Assembly: GCF_900115145.1 (NCBI RefSeq) | Contig: NZ_FOVL01000014.1 | Coordinates: forward strand, 42,105 to 106,104 | Reading direction: 5' to 3' | From: Salegentibacter flavus | Lineage (GTDB): Bacteria > Bacteroidota > Bacteroidia > Flavobacteriales > Flavobacteriaceae | Length of the DNA stretch: 64,000 nt | Shown: positions 1-9,511 of the stretch, in pieces | Numbering within the stretch: position 1 is the first letter of the stretch | How the letters are laid out: every line of letters starts with the position of its first letter | The notes under the pieces: generated by a model | Told to the model about the DNA's origin: nothing | The model's database searches: none | The model's input: the letters and a program-made list of their open reading frames with translations, nothing else | Program-made: the position numbers and the translations under genes

Positions 1-623
1 AAAGTCCCAACAAAGGTAAATTCGTCTTCACGTGTTAAAGCCTGGACAAGAATATCGAAAGTTGGATCGGCTGTAGCGAAATCTACGATATCAGGTAGGC
101 CAATCACTGCGTTCACGGCATGAATAATCCCGTTATCTACTTCAATATCGGCGTTGGTAACTTCGGCCATCCCGTTGATCATTACCCCATCGTCAGTATT
201 AATATACATACTTAGAGGTTCCTCAGAAGCCATTCCGGTAGCCATACTGCTGATATAACCGGTAGCAAGATTAGAAGACATGATTACTCCAGATTGCACA
301 TGGTTAAGAAGTACCTCTCTTAACAGGTCTTCAGGCACTTCATCAAGACTATCGAATCCGTTAGCCGATAAAAAAGCATTAAATGCCGCATTGTTTGGTG
401 CAAAAACAGTGTAATTTGCAGAGCCGTCCAGGGTTGAAGTTAATCCTGCAACTTCCAATGCGGCTGCAAGGGAAGAATAATTATCGTTATCAGCGACAAA
501 ATCGGCAATACTGTTGGAGGGCACAATAACATCTCCTGCTTCATCGTCATCACTGCACGATACAAACCCGGTCACCAATAAGGCGATAAAGGCGAATTTT
601 GTGATTTTTGAAATAAAAGTCAT
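1..623 (-). CDS. Fasciclin (FAS1) domain lipoprotein, C-terminus beyond window
   Basis: The frame runs off the left edge, so only about 207 N-terminal residues are present. The start (ATG at 623-621) gives a lipoprotein signal peptide ending in VTGFVSC, followed by an acidic SDDDE stretch. One FAS1 domain spans roughly residues 35-170, with the hallmark blocks YTVFAPNNAAF and GIIHAVNAVI. A second FAS1 domain appears to begin at PTFDILVQAL. FAS1 proteins are extracellular or surface adhesion modules. The lipobox implies anchoring in the outer or cytoplasmic membrane. It is divergent from the next gene, and the AT-rich 70 bp between them should hold both promoters. The FAS1 assignment is solid; the biological role is not known from sequence. 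Confidence 0.9.
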   Translation of the reverse strand, partial: MTFISKITKFAFIALLVTGFVSCSDDDEAGDVIVPSNSIADFVADNDNYSSLAAALEVAGLTSTLDGSANYTVFAPNNAAFNAFLSANGFDSLDEVPEDLLREVLLNHVQSGVIMSSNLATGYISSMATGMASEEPLSMYINTDDGVMINGMAEVTNADIEVDNGIIHAVNAVIGLPDIVDFATADPTFDILVQALTREDEFTFVGT

Positions 624-694
624 CTTTTTATGTTTTAGTTATAGTGTAAAAGTACAGCAGACAAACATATAGTTTTGTTTAATTTTTGTTAATT

Positions 695-1360
695 ATGTTT
701 AAACACGAGTTAAAGTATTTATTGATGATCTTTTGTATTCCCCTTTTTGCCCAGGAGAAAATAAATCAAACTGACGAGCAGGGCCGTCGGCACGGGGAAT
801 GGAGAGTTAATTTCGAGGGTACGAATCAGCTTAAGTTTGAAGGGACATTTCAACACGGAAAAGAAACCGGGAAATTTAAGTTCTACAAAAAAGGATTTCA
901 GGAGCATCCCACGGCAATTATAGAATTTCAGGATGCAAACACCGCTGAGGCTACTTATTACTCTCAGGACGGTAAACCCATAAGCCAGGGTAGGATAAAA
1001 AACAAGCAAAGGGAAGGCACCTGGGTATATTTCCACAATAAAACAGAAGATACCATGATGGTAGAAAATTATTCCGGAGGCGAATTAAACGGCCTCCAGA
1101 TTACCTATTTCCCCGATGGTATCAAAGCCGAAAAGACCGAATATAAGAATGGCAAAAAACACGGTGAAAGTTTTATCTATGGCAAGAACGGGCAGGAACT
1201 TCAGCATTTAAATTACAAAAACGGAGAGTTGCATGGACCTGTGAGCTATTATAATGCGGCAGGCGAAAAACTCATTGAAGGCGAATACAGGGAAGACAGA
1301 AAAACCGGAAATTGGCGCTACTTTAAAGACGGAAATTTAGATGAAGAAAAAGAGCATTGA
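695..1360 (+). CDS. Secreted YwqK-like MORN-variant repeat protein
   Basis: Protein of 221 aa. I start at ATG 695 rather than at the in-frame TTG at 686, because the ATG directly yields a short signal peptide ending in FAQ. The body is a series of repeats of about 22 residues built on G-x-W-x-x-Y or G-x-x-x-x-Y patterns (for example NGLQITYFPDG, HGESFIYGKNG, HGPVSYYNAAG, TGNWRYFKDG). This is the MORN-variant repeat of the YwqK family. YwqK of Bacillus is labelled an antitoxin, but these repeats are abundant in Bacteroidota as envelope proteins with no toxin partner, and none lies beside this one. Treat it as a secreted repeat protein of unknown partner. Confidence 0.8.
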   Translation: MFKHELKYLLMIFCIPLFAQEKINQTDEQGRRHGEWRVNFEGTNQLKFEGTFQHGKETGKFKFYKKGFQEHPTAIIEFQDANTAEATYYSQDGKPISQGRIKNKQREGTWVYFHNKTEDTMMVENYSGGELNGLQITYFPDGIKAEKTEYKNGKKHGESFIYGKNGQELQHLNYKNGELHGPVSYYNAAGEKLIEGEYREDRKTGNWRYFKDGNLDEEKEH

Positions 1361-1402
1361 AATCAAAAAATTTTATATTTATACACCTAAACTCAACATG
1401 TT

Positions 1403-1801
1403 ATGAAAAAAATTATTGCCTTATTAGCCGTATTTATGATGTTTACTGCCTGTGACAGCGATGACGATGTCAACGATGGGGAAGACCCAATCCTGGGCAC
1501 CTGGTTTGTGGTAGACTTAGAAAATGCCTATAGCGAAGATGAATTAAGTGAATGTAATATGAATTCGAATATTACCTTTCACGCCGACAATACTGCAGAT
1601 TCTGAATTCTACGAGGAAGTTGAAGGAGAATGTGTGTCCACAGCTGATACATCAGAATGGGAAAGAGAAACTAACGGCCAGTACACCTTCGATTTACCCT
1701 TCTTTGGAAGACAAACCGGAGATGTTGAATTTTCCGGAAATAACCAGTTTAAATTTTCGGTCCCATCAATGCCGGGGGTGAGCCTTACTTTCGAGAAATA
1801 A
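1403..1801 (+). CDS. Small lipocalin-like lipoprotein
   Basis: Protein of 132 aa with a lipoprotein signal (lipobox FTAC at about residues 13-16) and an acidic DSDDDVNDGED linker. The mature part opens with ILGTWFVVDLE, and alternating strands follow to LTFEK at the end. This matches the short lipocalin-like proteins common in Flavobacteriaceae. Two cysteines (in SECNMN and GECVST) could form a disulphide. The function is unknown. It lies 42 bp after the repeat protein, possibly co-transcribed, and is followed directly by a strong terminator. Confidence 0.7.
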   Translation: MKKIIALLAVFMMFTACDSDDDVNDGEDPILGTWFVVDLENAYSEDELSECNMNSNITFHADNTADSEFYEEVEGECVSTADTSEWERETNGQYTFDLPFFGRQTGDVEFSGNNQFKFSVPSMPGVSLTFEK

Positions 1802-1822
1802 TTCAGATACATTAAAGATTTT

Positions 1823-1848
1823 AAGGGTGGCCTCAGCCACCCTTTTTA
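1823..1848 (+). terminator. Rho-independent terminator
   Basis: A perfect 9-bp stem (AAGGGTGGC / GCCACCCTT) with loop CTCA is followed by TTT. It begins 21 bp after the lipocalin-like gene and closes that transcript. Confidence 0.85.
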
Positions 1849-1906
1849 ATTGATGCCATAATAAGAAAGCATTATACTTATAATATTCAATATCTCTTAT
1901 ATTTCG

Positions 1907-1914
1907 TAATTTTG
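1907..1914 (+). promoter_or_regulatory. Bacteroidota-type -7 box upstream of mnmA
   Basis: TAATTTTG fits the TANNTTTG -7 consensus of Bacteroidota promoters. No clear -33 TTG is seen at the usual distance. A transcript starting near 1920 would exclude an upstream CTG/TTG-type start at about 1912 and supports ATG 1954 as the mnmA start. Confidence 0.45.
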
Positions 1915-1953
1915 CAGCCTGCTTTCCGACTTTCTCTGCGGAAAGAAAACAAA

Positions 1954-3153
1954 ATGAGCTTAATGAAAAAGAAAGTTGTAGTAGGTTTATCAGGCGGAGT
2001 GGATTCCAGTGTTTCTGCATATCTTTTGCAGCAGCAGGGCTATGAGGTAATCGGTCTTTTTATGAAGAACTGGCACGACGACTCGGTAACTATTTCTGAT
2101 GAATGCCCCTGGCTGGACGACAGTAACGATGCGATGATGGTAGCCGATAAACTGGGAATTCCTTTTCAAACCGTAGATCTTAGCGAGCAATATAAAGAAC
2201 GTATCGTAGATTATATGTTCAATGAATATGAGCGCGGCCGTACCCCAAATCCCGATGTGTTGTGCAACCGCGAGATCAAATTCGATGTCTTTATGAAAAT
2301 TGCCCTCTCTCTGGGCGCCGCCTATGTGGCCACCGGGCATTACTGCCGGAAAGGAGAGTTTGAGAAAGACGGAGAGACCATCTACCAGTTACTCTCGGGA
2401 AAAGATAATAATAAGGACCAGTCTTATTTTCTTTGCCAGTTGACGCAGGATCAGCTTTCAAAAACCCTCTTCCCTATCGGGGAATTACAAAAATCTGAGG
2501 TTCGCAGAATCGCTGCGGAACAGGAGCTGGTAACCGCCGATAAAAAGGATTCGCAGGGACTTTGTTTTATAGGAAAAGTTCGCCTGCCGGAATTTCTTCA
2601 GCAGAAGCTTCAGCCTAAGGAAGGGGTGATCGTGGAGATCGAAGCAGATGAAGATTTATACAAAACAGAAACTCCTTCTTTCACCAACAAAAAGGAGGAA
2701 TTAGACTTCCTTTCCAAAAAGTATGAATATACTTCTAAAGATGGTAAGGTAGTCGGCAAACACCAGGGCGCTCATTATTTTACCAAGGGCCAGCGAAAAG
2801 GACTTGCCGTAGGTGGCACCCCGGAACCTCTCTTTGTTATAGACACCGATGTTGATGAAAACGTAATCTATACCGGCCAGGGCAAAGATCACCCCGGAAT
2901 TTACCGAAGAGCACTTTTTATTACTAATGAGGAAGTACATTGGGTGCGGAAAGATCTTGCTATTAAAGCTGATGAAACCCTTGAGGTGATGGCAAGAATT
3001 CGTTACCGGCAACCGCTTCAGAAAGCCATTCTTCATCAAACCGAAAACGGAATGTATGTGGTTTTTGAAGAGCCACAGGCCTCGATCACCGAAGGGCAGT
3101 TTGTTGCATGGTATGATGGAGAAGAATTATTAGGTTCGGGGGTTATTTCTTAA
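1954..3153 (+). CDS. mnmA: tRNA-specific 2-thiouridylase MnmA
   Basis: Protein of 399 aa that activates and thiolates U34 of tRNA(Lys), tRNA(Glu) and tRNA(Gln) in the cytoplasm. The ATP pyrophosphatase P-loop GLSGGVDSS lies at about residues 11-19. The two catalytic cysteines are in [13 protein letters not shown] (about 103) and [10 protein letters not shown] (about 208). The C-terminal tRNA-binding barrel ends in [17 protein letters not shown]. An extra segment of roughly 35 residues (around [14 protein letters not shown]) makes it longer than the E. coli enzyme (about 368 aa). Start chosen at ATG 1954 (MSLMKKK); ATG 1963 is an alternative. It is 19 bp upstream of the next gene on the same strand, probably the same transcript. 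Confidence 0.96.
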   Translation: MSLMKKKVVVGLSGGVDSSVSAYLLQQQGYEVIGLFMKNWHDDSVTISDECPWLDDSNDAMMVADKLGIPFQTVDLSEQYKERIVDYMFNEYERGRTPNPDVLCNREIKFDVFMKIALSLGAAYVATGHYCRKGEFEKDGETIYQLLSGKDNNKDQSYFLCQLTQDQLSKTLFPIGELQKSEVRRIAAEQELVTADKKDSQGLCFIGKVRLPEFLQQKLQPKEGVIVEIEADEDLYKTETPSFTNKKEELDFLSKKYEYTSKDGKVVGKHQGAHYFTKGQRKGLAVGGTPEPLFVIDTDVDENVIYTGQGKDHPGIYRRALFITNEEVHWVRKDLAIKADETLEVMARIRYRQPLQKAILHQTENGMYVVFEEPQASITEGQFVAWYDGEELLGSGVIS

Positions 3154-3172
3154 ATTCGGGAAAAATTAAGCA

Positions 3173-4117
3173 ATGCCTGAAAATAAGATCACCTCACTTT
3201 TCAATATAAAATATCCACTTATCCAGGCGGGAATGATCTGGGCCAGCGGGTGGCGCCTTGCCAGCGCGGTTAGTAATGCCGGCGGACTTGGTATTATTGG
3301 CTCGGGCTCTATGTACCCAGATGTTTTAAGAGAACATATCCAGAAGTGTAAAAAAGCTACTGATAAGCCTTTTGCGGTAAACGTGCCTATGCTCTATCCC
3401 GACATTGAAAAGCTTATGGAGATCATTGTGGAAGAAGGTGTGAAGATCGTCTTTACTTCTGCCGGTAATCCTAAGGTTTGGACAAAGCATTTACAGGAAA
3501 ATGGCATAAAAGTAGTACATGTAGTGAGCAGCGTAAAATTCGCTCTGAAATCGGAAGAGGCAGGTGTTGACGCCGTTGTCGCTGAAGGTTTTGAGGCCGG
3601 CGGGCATAACGGTCGTGATGAAACCACAACCTTTGCATTAATCCCTATGGTGAAGGAAAAAATAAAAATTCCGCTTATCGCCGCAGGTGGAATCGGTACG
3701 GGCCGTGGAATGCTGGCAGCGATGGTTCTGGGAGCTGATGCCGTCCAGGTTGGAAGTCGTTTTGTGGCTTCCCATGAAGCTTCTTCTCATCCCAATTTTA
3801 AGGAGATGGTGGTAAAAGCCGGTGAAGGCGACACTATTTTAACCCTTAAGGAACTCGCTCCGGTAAGACTGCTAAAGAACAAATTCTATCAGGATATAGA
3901 AAGAATGTACCAGAGTTCACCTTCCAAAGAAGACCTGATCGGGTTGCTGGGCAGAGCCAGGGCTAAAAAAGGAATGTTTGAAGGAGATTTGGAAGAAGGA
4001 GAACTGGAAATAGGCCAGATAGCTGGGCTTATTCACGAAATAAAACCTGCGGCAGAGATCGTTAAGGAAATGATTAAAGAGTTTGAAAGGGCTAAAGCAG
4101 AGGTAGCGCAGCTTTAA
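3173..4117 (+). CDS. Nitronate monooxygenase / FabK-like FMN oxidoreductase
   Basis: Protein of 314 aa with the TIM-barrel FMN fold of the nitronate monooxygenase family. Visible signatures are the N-terminal YPLIQAGMIWASG, the flavin/substrate loop EGFEAGGHNGRDE, and the phosphate-binding stretches AAGGIGTGRGM and GADAVQVGSRFVAS. The family oxidises alkyl nitronates. The sister enzyme FabK (enoyl-ACP reductase II) shares the same motifs, so I cannot fully separate the two from sequence. The C-terminal 60 residues are helical and charged. It follows mnmA by 19 bp and overlaps the convergent DUF922 gene by 4 bp at the stop codons. Confidence 0.85.
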   Translation: MPENKITSLFNIKYPLIQAGMIWASGWRLASAVSNAGGLGIIGSGSMYPDVLREHIQKCKKATDKPFAVNVPMLYPDIEKLMEIIVEEGVKIVFTSAGNPKVWTKHLQENGIKVVHVVSSVKFALKSEEAGVDAVVAEGFEAGGHNGRDETTTFALIPMVKEKIKIPLIAAGGIGTGRGMLAAMVLGADAVQVGSRFVASHEASSHPNFKEMVVKAGEGDTILTLKELAPVRLLKNKFYQDIERMYQSSPSKEDLIGLLGRARAKKGMFEGDLEEGELEIGQIAGLIHEIKPAAEIVKEMIKEFERAKAEVAQL

Positions 4118-4656
4118 TCGCGGTAATCGCTTAGTTTGGCTAATTCCTCTTTTACGAATTTTATCCAACCAGCTTCAGCCTCTTTATTTGTGCTGTGTAC
4201 GGTTTCGGCATCAAACAATTTTTGCATCTCCACCCGATCTTTTTCGATACCTTCATATAAGCGATTCAAATCGCGCCTAATATTTCTTCCGGTTTCGTAT
4301 TCATCGATGGCTTTACGGAGTTTGCGGGCGTGTAGTTCAGAAATATCAAAATGCAGCTGCTCGTGTCCCAGTAGATACTCATCTTCTTCATGCTCTTTTA
4401 CCCAGGAAAGCTGCGGAAAGAAATTGGTAACCACCTCATACCTTAAAACCGGCTGCCCGCTTTCAGTACTGTAATTCCAGGAAAAAGAAATCCCTGAATT
4501 GGTATTGGCTTCATAGGCCACTCCTTGCTTAGGAGTGCCTTTAAAATCGGCCCAGGTGAGTTTTTTTCCTTCTTCCCATTCAATTTTTTCCTGTTCCTGA
4601 GAAGAAGAAATTTCAGCAGTAAAAAGCAGGAGCAGGAGGAAGAAAGATTGCCTCAT
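4114..4656 (-). CDS. DUF922 family putative secreted zinc-dependent protease
   Basis: Protein of 180 aa with a clear signal peptide (about residues 1-20, ending SSSQ). The mature domain holds LTWADFKG near residue 33 and a zinc-protease-like HEQLH (HExxH, about residues 98-102) followed by ISELHARKL. This pattern defines DUF922, described as predicted secreted Zn-dependent proteases; activity has rarely been shown. The ATG shares its G/A with the stop of the upstream osmC-like gene (TAATG), so translation is probably coupled. It is the last gene of the guaA-LysM-OsmC chain. Confidence 0.8.
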   Translation of the reverse strand: MRQSFFLLLLLFTAEISSSQEQEKIEWEEGKKLTWADFKGTPKQGVAYEANTNSGISFSWNYSTESGQPVLRYEVVTNFFPQLSWVKEHEEDEYLLGHEQLHFDISELHARKLRKAIDEYETGRNIRRDLNRLYEGIEKDRVEMQKLFDAETVHSTNKEAEAGWIKFVKEELAKLSDYRD

Positions 4657-5060
4657 TACGAGGGATAATTAAAAGTGATGTTCTTTTCGATTTCTGGGTG
4701 TAGGCTCTGCAAGACCGGGCAGGTTCTGGCGGTATGTTCCAGGATTTTGGCCTGTTTATCAGAATAGACATAAGGAAAATCAAGATTCACCTCTATTTTA
4801 GAGATTCGCCGTGGGTTTTCGGCCATGGTTTTTGTGATCTCGGCCTGGGTTCCTTCCAGAACTATGCCCATCTCTTCTGCCTTAATCCCCATAACTGTAA
4901 GCATACAGGTCGCAAGAGCAGTAGCTACGGTATCGGTGGGAGAAAAAGCTTCTCCTTTCCCATGATTATCAACAGGAGCATCGGTAATCATTTTACGGCC
5001 ACTCTGCAAATGTTCGGCTTCGGTTCTCAGGTTCCCTTTGTAAACAACTTTCGATGTCAT
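4656..5060 (-). CDS. OsmC family protein
   Basis: Protein of 134 aa of the OsmC/Ohr fold. The conserved blocks are SPTDTVATALATCML (first cysteine) and HTARTCPVLQSLHPE (second cysteine), which in characterised members form the peroxidatic/resolving thiol pair that reduces organic hydroperoxides. The family also contains YhfA-type members with unclear substrates, and this one lacks enough context to choose. Its start overlaps the stop of the LysM gene by one base and its stop overlaps the DUF922 start by one base, implying a coupled three-gene operon. Confidence 0.9.
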   Translation of the reverse strand: MTSKVVYKGNLRTEAEHLQSGRKMITDAPVDNHGKGEAFSPTDTVATALATCMLTVMGIKAEEMGIVLEGTQAEITKTMAENPRRISKIEVNLDFPYVYSDKQAKILEHTARTCPVLQSLHPEIEKNITFNYPS

Positions 5061-7030
5061 TATTCTACTGTGCTAAGGGTTAGATCTTCATTCAACCTCA
5101 TAATATAAATTGCCTGGTTGTGATAACCACCTTCGGCACGTTCGGTATAAAAGAACTTATTTTCGTTGTATTCAGTATAACCTCTATGATCCTCAAAAGA
5201 ATCATACAAATCTTTTGCCGATGCCAATCTGAGAAGTATATCCAGAGTAAGGTCATAACCTCTAACGGCATATTGATTAGGCTCTACCCCATATTTCTCT
5301 ATATATTCTTCAAGAAATTCCTCGGAAACCTCCCGATTGTATTCCCTATCAACCGAAGGATAATGCAGTTTTAACCTTGCCAGGTGATCATTGGAAATAT
5401 TAAAATTATCGTAGGTACTATTCTTATCGGTGGTTAACAGGGTTATTTCACGATCTCTTGCCAAACGATTTAAAGCTGAAGTCGCGCTGCTTAAAACACC
5501 TACACTGGAAGATTCCAGAATTACCCAGTTTTCACGACCTTCAACCAGAGATTCATTTAATTTTGATGCGCTTATATTTCCGTTCGAAGGCGTTATTACC
5601 GGCGCTGAGGGAAAAATACTTCTCAATCGTTCTTTGATCTGGTAGGCCTGTCCATCAGCAATGATCACTATATTCCTGTTTCCGGCATTCTCTTCAAAAT
5701 ATTCCAACATGGCATCCTGAAGCATATTATCTGTAGGCCTGGACTGGAATAAATTATCAAATGGTCTCATAGACCTGTTTGACAATGGACTTATCACCGG
5801 AATTCTCCTGGATTCCAATCTGGCAGCAGCAGCCTCGGTAGAACTTTGCAGGAATGGCCCAATAACCGCATCTACATCATCAAAATTATTGGTATTAATA
5901 ATATTGACTACCTCCCCGGCATTCTGGCGGGTATCGTAGGCTTTAGCCATGGTGGAAATTCCCAATTCCTTTGCTTCTTCAATGGCCAATAGAGCACCAC
6001 CGTAAAAATCAAGTGACAACCGCAGGATTCTTTCATTCTGAATAGCGCTTTTATAATGTTCTATAGAATCTGACTCGATCTTATGCAGGTTAAAAGGGAG
6101 CATAAACGCGATTTCTTTGGTCTTGCGATTACTTATTGTATTTCTAAGATCCAGCCTGGTAGAGGCCATAGCTTCCTCTTCAAGCCGATCTGGATCGTTT
6201 AATTCTTCGGTTTCAGAGGTCGAGAGATTACCAAAACCCTGTCCTTTATTCGGGACTTTTAAAACCATCCCGGTTTTAAGCCCATCTTCCAACGCAGGAT
6301 TCAAGGCTATAAGAGAATCCTGTTCCACCTCAAAACGTCTTGATAAGCTGAAAAGGGTTTCTTTAGGCTGAACTTCATAAAATTCAAAATTATTATCGGT
6401 TAGAATCACCGGTTGATCCAAAACCTTCGTTCCTACCCTAAGCATTATACCCGGTTGTAGTATGTCTACTTTAGGATTAAGGGCTTCCAGCTCTTTAACT
6501 GTAAGTCCGTATTTACGGGCGATTCCATACTTGGTTTCTTTAGGAATTACCACGTGTTCCCGGGTATCGGTGATCTGGTTTTTTATATCGGCATCTGTTC
6601 TTCTTTCGGGGGCGGCCGGTGCTTTCTCTCTTCCCCCAACCGGAATTCTGATCTCTTCCCCGGTACGCAATTCTGCTGAATATAAATGGGGATTATAGCG
6701 TTTAATATCCTCTATGCTTACCTCATATTGCTTAGAAAGGCTATACAGGGTTTCTTTTCTTGCTACTTTATGGGTTTTAAAACTAACATCTTCACTTCTT
6801 TCTGCGGACGCTTCCGCCTCGCCAATCGGAATTACCAGTTTTGAAGATACCTCTATCCCGTTCCGGGCATCCGGATTATATTTATAAATAGCTTCCTCGC
6901 TAATGTTATATGATTTCGCTATGCTATAAACTGTTTCTCCCGGCTTTACGTCGTGATATTTATACTCCTGGCCTATGGCCGAAGTACTAAACAACTGAAA
7001 AGCAAAGAACAAAACTAAAAGGTATCTCAT
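5060..7030 (-). CDS. LysM-repeat protein fused to a periplasmic-binding (PBP1-like) domain
   Basis: Protein of 656 aa with a signal peptide (residues 1-20, SAIGQ). Four LysM peptidoglycan-binding modules are seen at about 24-69, 86-131, 158-199 and 217-261, each of the form P-x-E-T-x-x-S-I/L ... YNP ... L-x-IP. After a linker, residues about 310-640 have the type-1 periplasmic-binding fold of amino-acid/leucine binding proteins (IAFMLPFNL, DAVIGPF, IPVISPLSN, VIIADG, YAVRGYDLTLDIL). The combination is recurrent in Bacteroidota. By analogy with LpoA it may bind the wall or regulate synthesis rather than feed a transporter; that is inference. It lies 22 bp after guaA. Confidence 0.88.
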   Translation of the reverse strand: MRYLLVLFFAFQLFSTSAIGQEYKYHDVKPGETVYSIAKSYNISEEAIYKYNPDARNGIEVSSKLVIPIGEAEASAERSEDVSFKTHKVARKETLYSLSKQYEVSIEDIKRYNPHLYSAELRTGEEIRIPVGGREKAPAAPERRTDADIKNQITDTREHVVIPKETKYGIARKYGLTVKELEALNPKVDILQPGIMLRVGTKVLDQPVILTDNNFEFYEVQPKETLFSLSRRFEVEQDSLIALNPALEDGLKTGMVLKVPNKGQGFGNLSTSETEELNDPDRLEEEAMASTRLDLRNTISNRKTKEIAFMLPFNLHKIESDSIEHYKSAIQNERILRLSLDFYGGALLAIEEAKELGISTMAKAYDTRQNAGEVVNIINTNNFDDVDAVIGPFLQSSTEAAAARLESRRIPVISPLSNRSMRPFDNLFQSRPTDNMLQDAMLEYFEENAGNRNIVIIADGQAYQIKERLRSIFPSAPVITPSNGNISASKLNESLVEGRENWVILESSSVGVLSSATSALNRLARDREITLLTTDKNSTYDNFNISNDHLARLKLHYPSVDREYNREVSEEFLEEYIEKYGVEPNQYAVRGYDLTLDILLRLASAKDLYDSFEDHRGYTEYNENKFFYTERAEGGYHNQAIYIMRLNEDLTLSTVE

Positions 7031-7052
7031 ATCTTTAATTTTTTAATAAAGT

Positions 7053-8585
7053 CTATTCCCACTCAATAGTAGCCGGTGGTTTTGAACTTATATCATATAC
7101 TACTCTATTAACGCCTTTAACCCGATTTATTATGGAATTCGAGGTTTTTTGCAAAAACTCATAGGGCAGGTTCACCCAATCGGCGGTCATTCCATCGGTA
7201 GATTCTACCGCTCTCAAGGCTACAACTTTCTCGTAGGTTCTTTCATCTCCCATAACCCCTACCGAACTCACTGGCAACAGAATCGCTCCTGCCTGCCATA
7301 CCTTATCATAAAGCATCCAGTCTCTTAAACCCTGAATAAATATATGATCTACTTCCTGCAAGATACGTACCTTTTCGGCAGTAATATCTCCCAGTATTCT
7401 AATCGCCAAACCGGGTCCTGGAAACGGATGTCTTCCTAACAATTCCTTATCTATTTCGAGCTCTGCTCCCACTCTTCTCACCTCATCTTTAAAAAGCATC
7501 TTAAGGGGTTCCACGATCTTAAGTTTCATGAAATCGGGTAGCCCTCCTACATTGTGATGCGACTTAATAGTTGCTGAAGGACCTCCACTTACCGATACCG
7601 ATTCGATGACATCGGGGTAAATAGTGCCTTGCGCCAGGTAGGTCACGTCTTTAATTTCGTGCGCCTCATCGTCAAATACTTCAATAAAAGTATTCCCAAT
7701 CGCTTTCCGTTTGGCTTCAGGCTCACTAATACCTTCCAGAGCTTTCAGAAATCGTGCCGAAGCATCAACTCCCTTTACATTAAGCCCCATATCTTTATAC
7801 TGGTCCAGAACACTTTCAAATTCGTTCTTGCGAAGAAGTCCGTTATTCACGAAAATACAGTAAAGGTTTTTCCCTATGGCTTTATGCAGAAGCACCGCCG
7901 CAACACTGGAGTCAACACCACCACTCAGACCAAGAACTACTTTATCGTCTCCTATTTTTTCTTTTAATTCAGAAACCGTGAGATCAACAAATTTCCCCGG
8001 CGTCCAGGTTTGAGCTACTCCGGCAATTCTTACAAGAAAGTTCTCCAGCAGTTGTTTCCCGTCGGTAGAATGATAAACCTCAGGATGAAACTGAATAGCG
8101 AAAGTCTCTTCCCCTTCGATGCGGTAGGCGGCATTCAGCACATCGGTGGTGCTGGCCAGGCGAATACTGTTTTCAGGAAGTTCTTTGATGGTATCACTAT
8201 GGCTCATCCACACCTGTGAATTTTCCATGATATCTTCAAATAAAGGTTCGGCATCTTTGATCACAGAAAGATTGGCGCGACCATACTCCCGTGTTTCAGA
8301 AGCTTCCACCTTTCCACCATGGAACTGTGCCAGGTACTGGGCACCATAACAAACCGCCAGCATTGGTTTCTTTCCACGAATTTGAGAAAGATCCGGATGC
8401 GGAGCGTTTTCTGCCCTTACAGAGAAAGGGCTTCCCGATAGGATAACCGCTTTAAAGTCTGAAAGATCTTTTGGAATTTTGTTGTAGGGATGAATTTCGC
8501 AGTAAATGTTTAGTTCTCTAACGCGCCTTGCAATAAGCTGCGTGTACTGCGAACCGAAGTCTAAAATAAGTACGTTTTGTTGCAT
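7053..8585 (-). CDS. guaA: GMP synthase (glutamine-hydrolysing)
   Basis: Protein of 510 aa converting XMP to GMP with ATP and glutamine. The class I amidotransferase domain has the nucleophile in [11 protein letters not shown] (Cys about 79) and His/Glu in [10 protein letters not shown]. The ATP-pyrophosphatase domain has GLSGGVDSS near 218. The C-terminal dimerisation domain ends in the family signature [16 protein letters not shown]. Start taken as ATG 8585 (MQQNVLIL); an upstream in-frame TTG is unnecessary. It heads a minus-strand group with the LysM, OsmC and DUF922 genes. Confidence 0.97.
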   Translation of the reverse strand: MQQNVLILDFGSQYTQLIARRVRELNIYCEIHPYNKIPKDLSDFKAVILSGSPFSVRAENAPHPDLSQIRGKKPMLAVCYGAQYLAQFHGGKVEASETREYGRANLSVIKDAEPLFEDIMENSQVWMSHSDTIKELPENSIRLASTTDVLNAAYRIEGEETFAIQFHPEVYHSTDGKQLLENFLVRIAGVAQTWTPGKFVDLTVSELKEKIGDDKVVLGLSGGVDSSVAAVLLHKAIGKNLYCIFVNNGLLRKNEFESVLDQYKDMGLNVKGVDASARFLKALEGISEPEAKRKAIGNTFIEVFDDEAHEIKDVTYLAQGTIYPDVIESVSVSGGPSATIKSHHNVGGLPDFMKLKIVEPLKMLFKDEVRRVGAELEIDKELLGRHPFPGPGLAIRILGDITAEKVRILQEVDHIFIQGLRDWMLYDKVWQAGAILLPVSSVGVMGDERTYEKVVALRAVESTDGMTADWVNLPYEFLQKTSNSIINRVKGVNRVVYDISSKPPATIEWE

Positions 8586-8670
8586 AGGCAAAAGTAATAA
8601 TTTGAGGCAAAAATAAAATAACCAGCGACTTTATTTTCTATCTTTATTCTGAACAACTATCTTAATAGAA

Positions 8671-9396
8671 ATGAAACACCTAAGCGCTGTAATTTTCGCC
8701 ATCGCAATAGTAATTGCAGCCTGGTTTTTAGGTAACTCCTATGTAAGTCGGGCCAATCCTGATGGGGTGATCTCGGTAACGGGTTCCGGAAGCGAGAATT
8801 TCACCTCAGATCTTATCGTTTGGGAAGGCAGTTTTAGCCGGATGAACCCAAACCTGGAACAAGCTTACAAAGATCTGAACAACGACAAGGAAACCGTAAG
8901 AAACTACCTTTTAGAGAAAGGAATGAAGGAAGAGAATATCGTCTTTACTTCGGTTCAGACCTCAGAACAGCGCGAAAATCAATATCAGAACGGAAATTAT
9001 GTGGGCAGTATTTTCCAGGGATATCTGCTAACCCAAAATGTCAAAATAGAAGCTACAGAAGTGGAAATGGTGGAAGAAGTCTCCCGCGAGATCACCGAAT
9101 TGCTGAATAAAGGAGTACAGTTCAATTCCACACCACCACGGTATTATTATACGAAACTCGCCGACCTTAAACTGGAAATGATCTCCAAAGCTACTGAAGA
9201 TGCTAGGTTAAGGGCTGAAAGGATAGCCGAAAACAGCGGTGGAAATCTGGGCGATCTCAAAAATGCCAATATGGGTGTTTTCCAAATCACCGGCCAGAAC
9301 AGCGGAGAAGATTTCAGTTGGAGTGGCGTTTACAATACCGCCGATAAAAGAAAAACCGCATCAATTACAATGCGGTTAGATTATGAGATCGATTAA
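8671..9396 (+). CDS. SIMPL (DUF541) domain protein
   Basis: Protein of 241 aa. An N-terminal hydrophobic segment (residues about 4-20) acts as an uncleaved anchor or signal peptide. The body has the SIMPL pattern: ISVTGSGSENFTSD, repeated basic/acidic helices, and a late SITMRLDYEID strand. SIMPL proteins (for example BP26 and YggE) are periplasmic, form oligomeric rings and are linked to oxidative stress, but their biochemical role is undefined. It is divergent from guaA, and a TATCTTTA -7-like box lies at 8639-8646. Confidence 0.85.
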   Translation: MKHLSAVIFAIAIVIAAWFLGNSYVSRANPDGVISVTGSGSENFTSDLIVWEGSFSRMNPNLEQAYKDLNNDKETVRNYLLEKGMKEENIVFTSVQTSEQRENQYQNGNYVGSIFQGYLLTQNVKIEATEVEMVEEVSREITELLNKGVQFNSTPPRYYYTKLADLKLEMISKATEDARLRAERIAENSGGNLGDLKNANMGVFQITGQNSGEDFSWSGVYNTADKRKTASITMRLDYEID

Positions 9397-9403
9397 TTAA
9401 AGC

Positions 9404-9511
9404 TTATTTTCCTGAGTTACTACTTATTACATCCCTATAGATCTGCCAGGTGCCCTCGTTGTTTTTCCAAAGGGTCATGAAATTTCCGTAATCTACTTCC
9501 TGCCGGGATTA
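9404..9511 (-). pseudogene. C-terminal remnant of an NTF2-like (DUF4440/SnoaL) protein
   Basis: Read on the minus strand, this stretch encodes about 34 residues ending in a proper stop, including DYGNFMTLWKNNEGTWQIYR and DVISSNSG. The pattern Gly-aromatic-x-x-x-W-K-x-x-x-G-x-W-x-I-x-x-D-x-x-x-SN is the final beta-hairpin of DUF4440/NTF2-like proteins. The frame is closed by a stop just upstream (tta at about 9511), and no matching N-terminal part is found in the next 140 bp, so the gene has decayed. Confidence 0.6.

Noticed and set aside
686..1360. YwqK antitoxin with a toxin partner
   Set aside because: The repeats match YwqK, but no toxin gene lies next to it and the protein has a signal peptide.
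7629..7967. 112-aa plus-strand frame inside guaA
   Set aside because: It is fully antisense to guaA and has no family resemblance.
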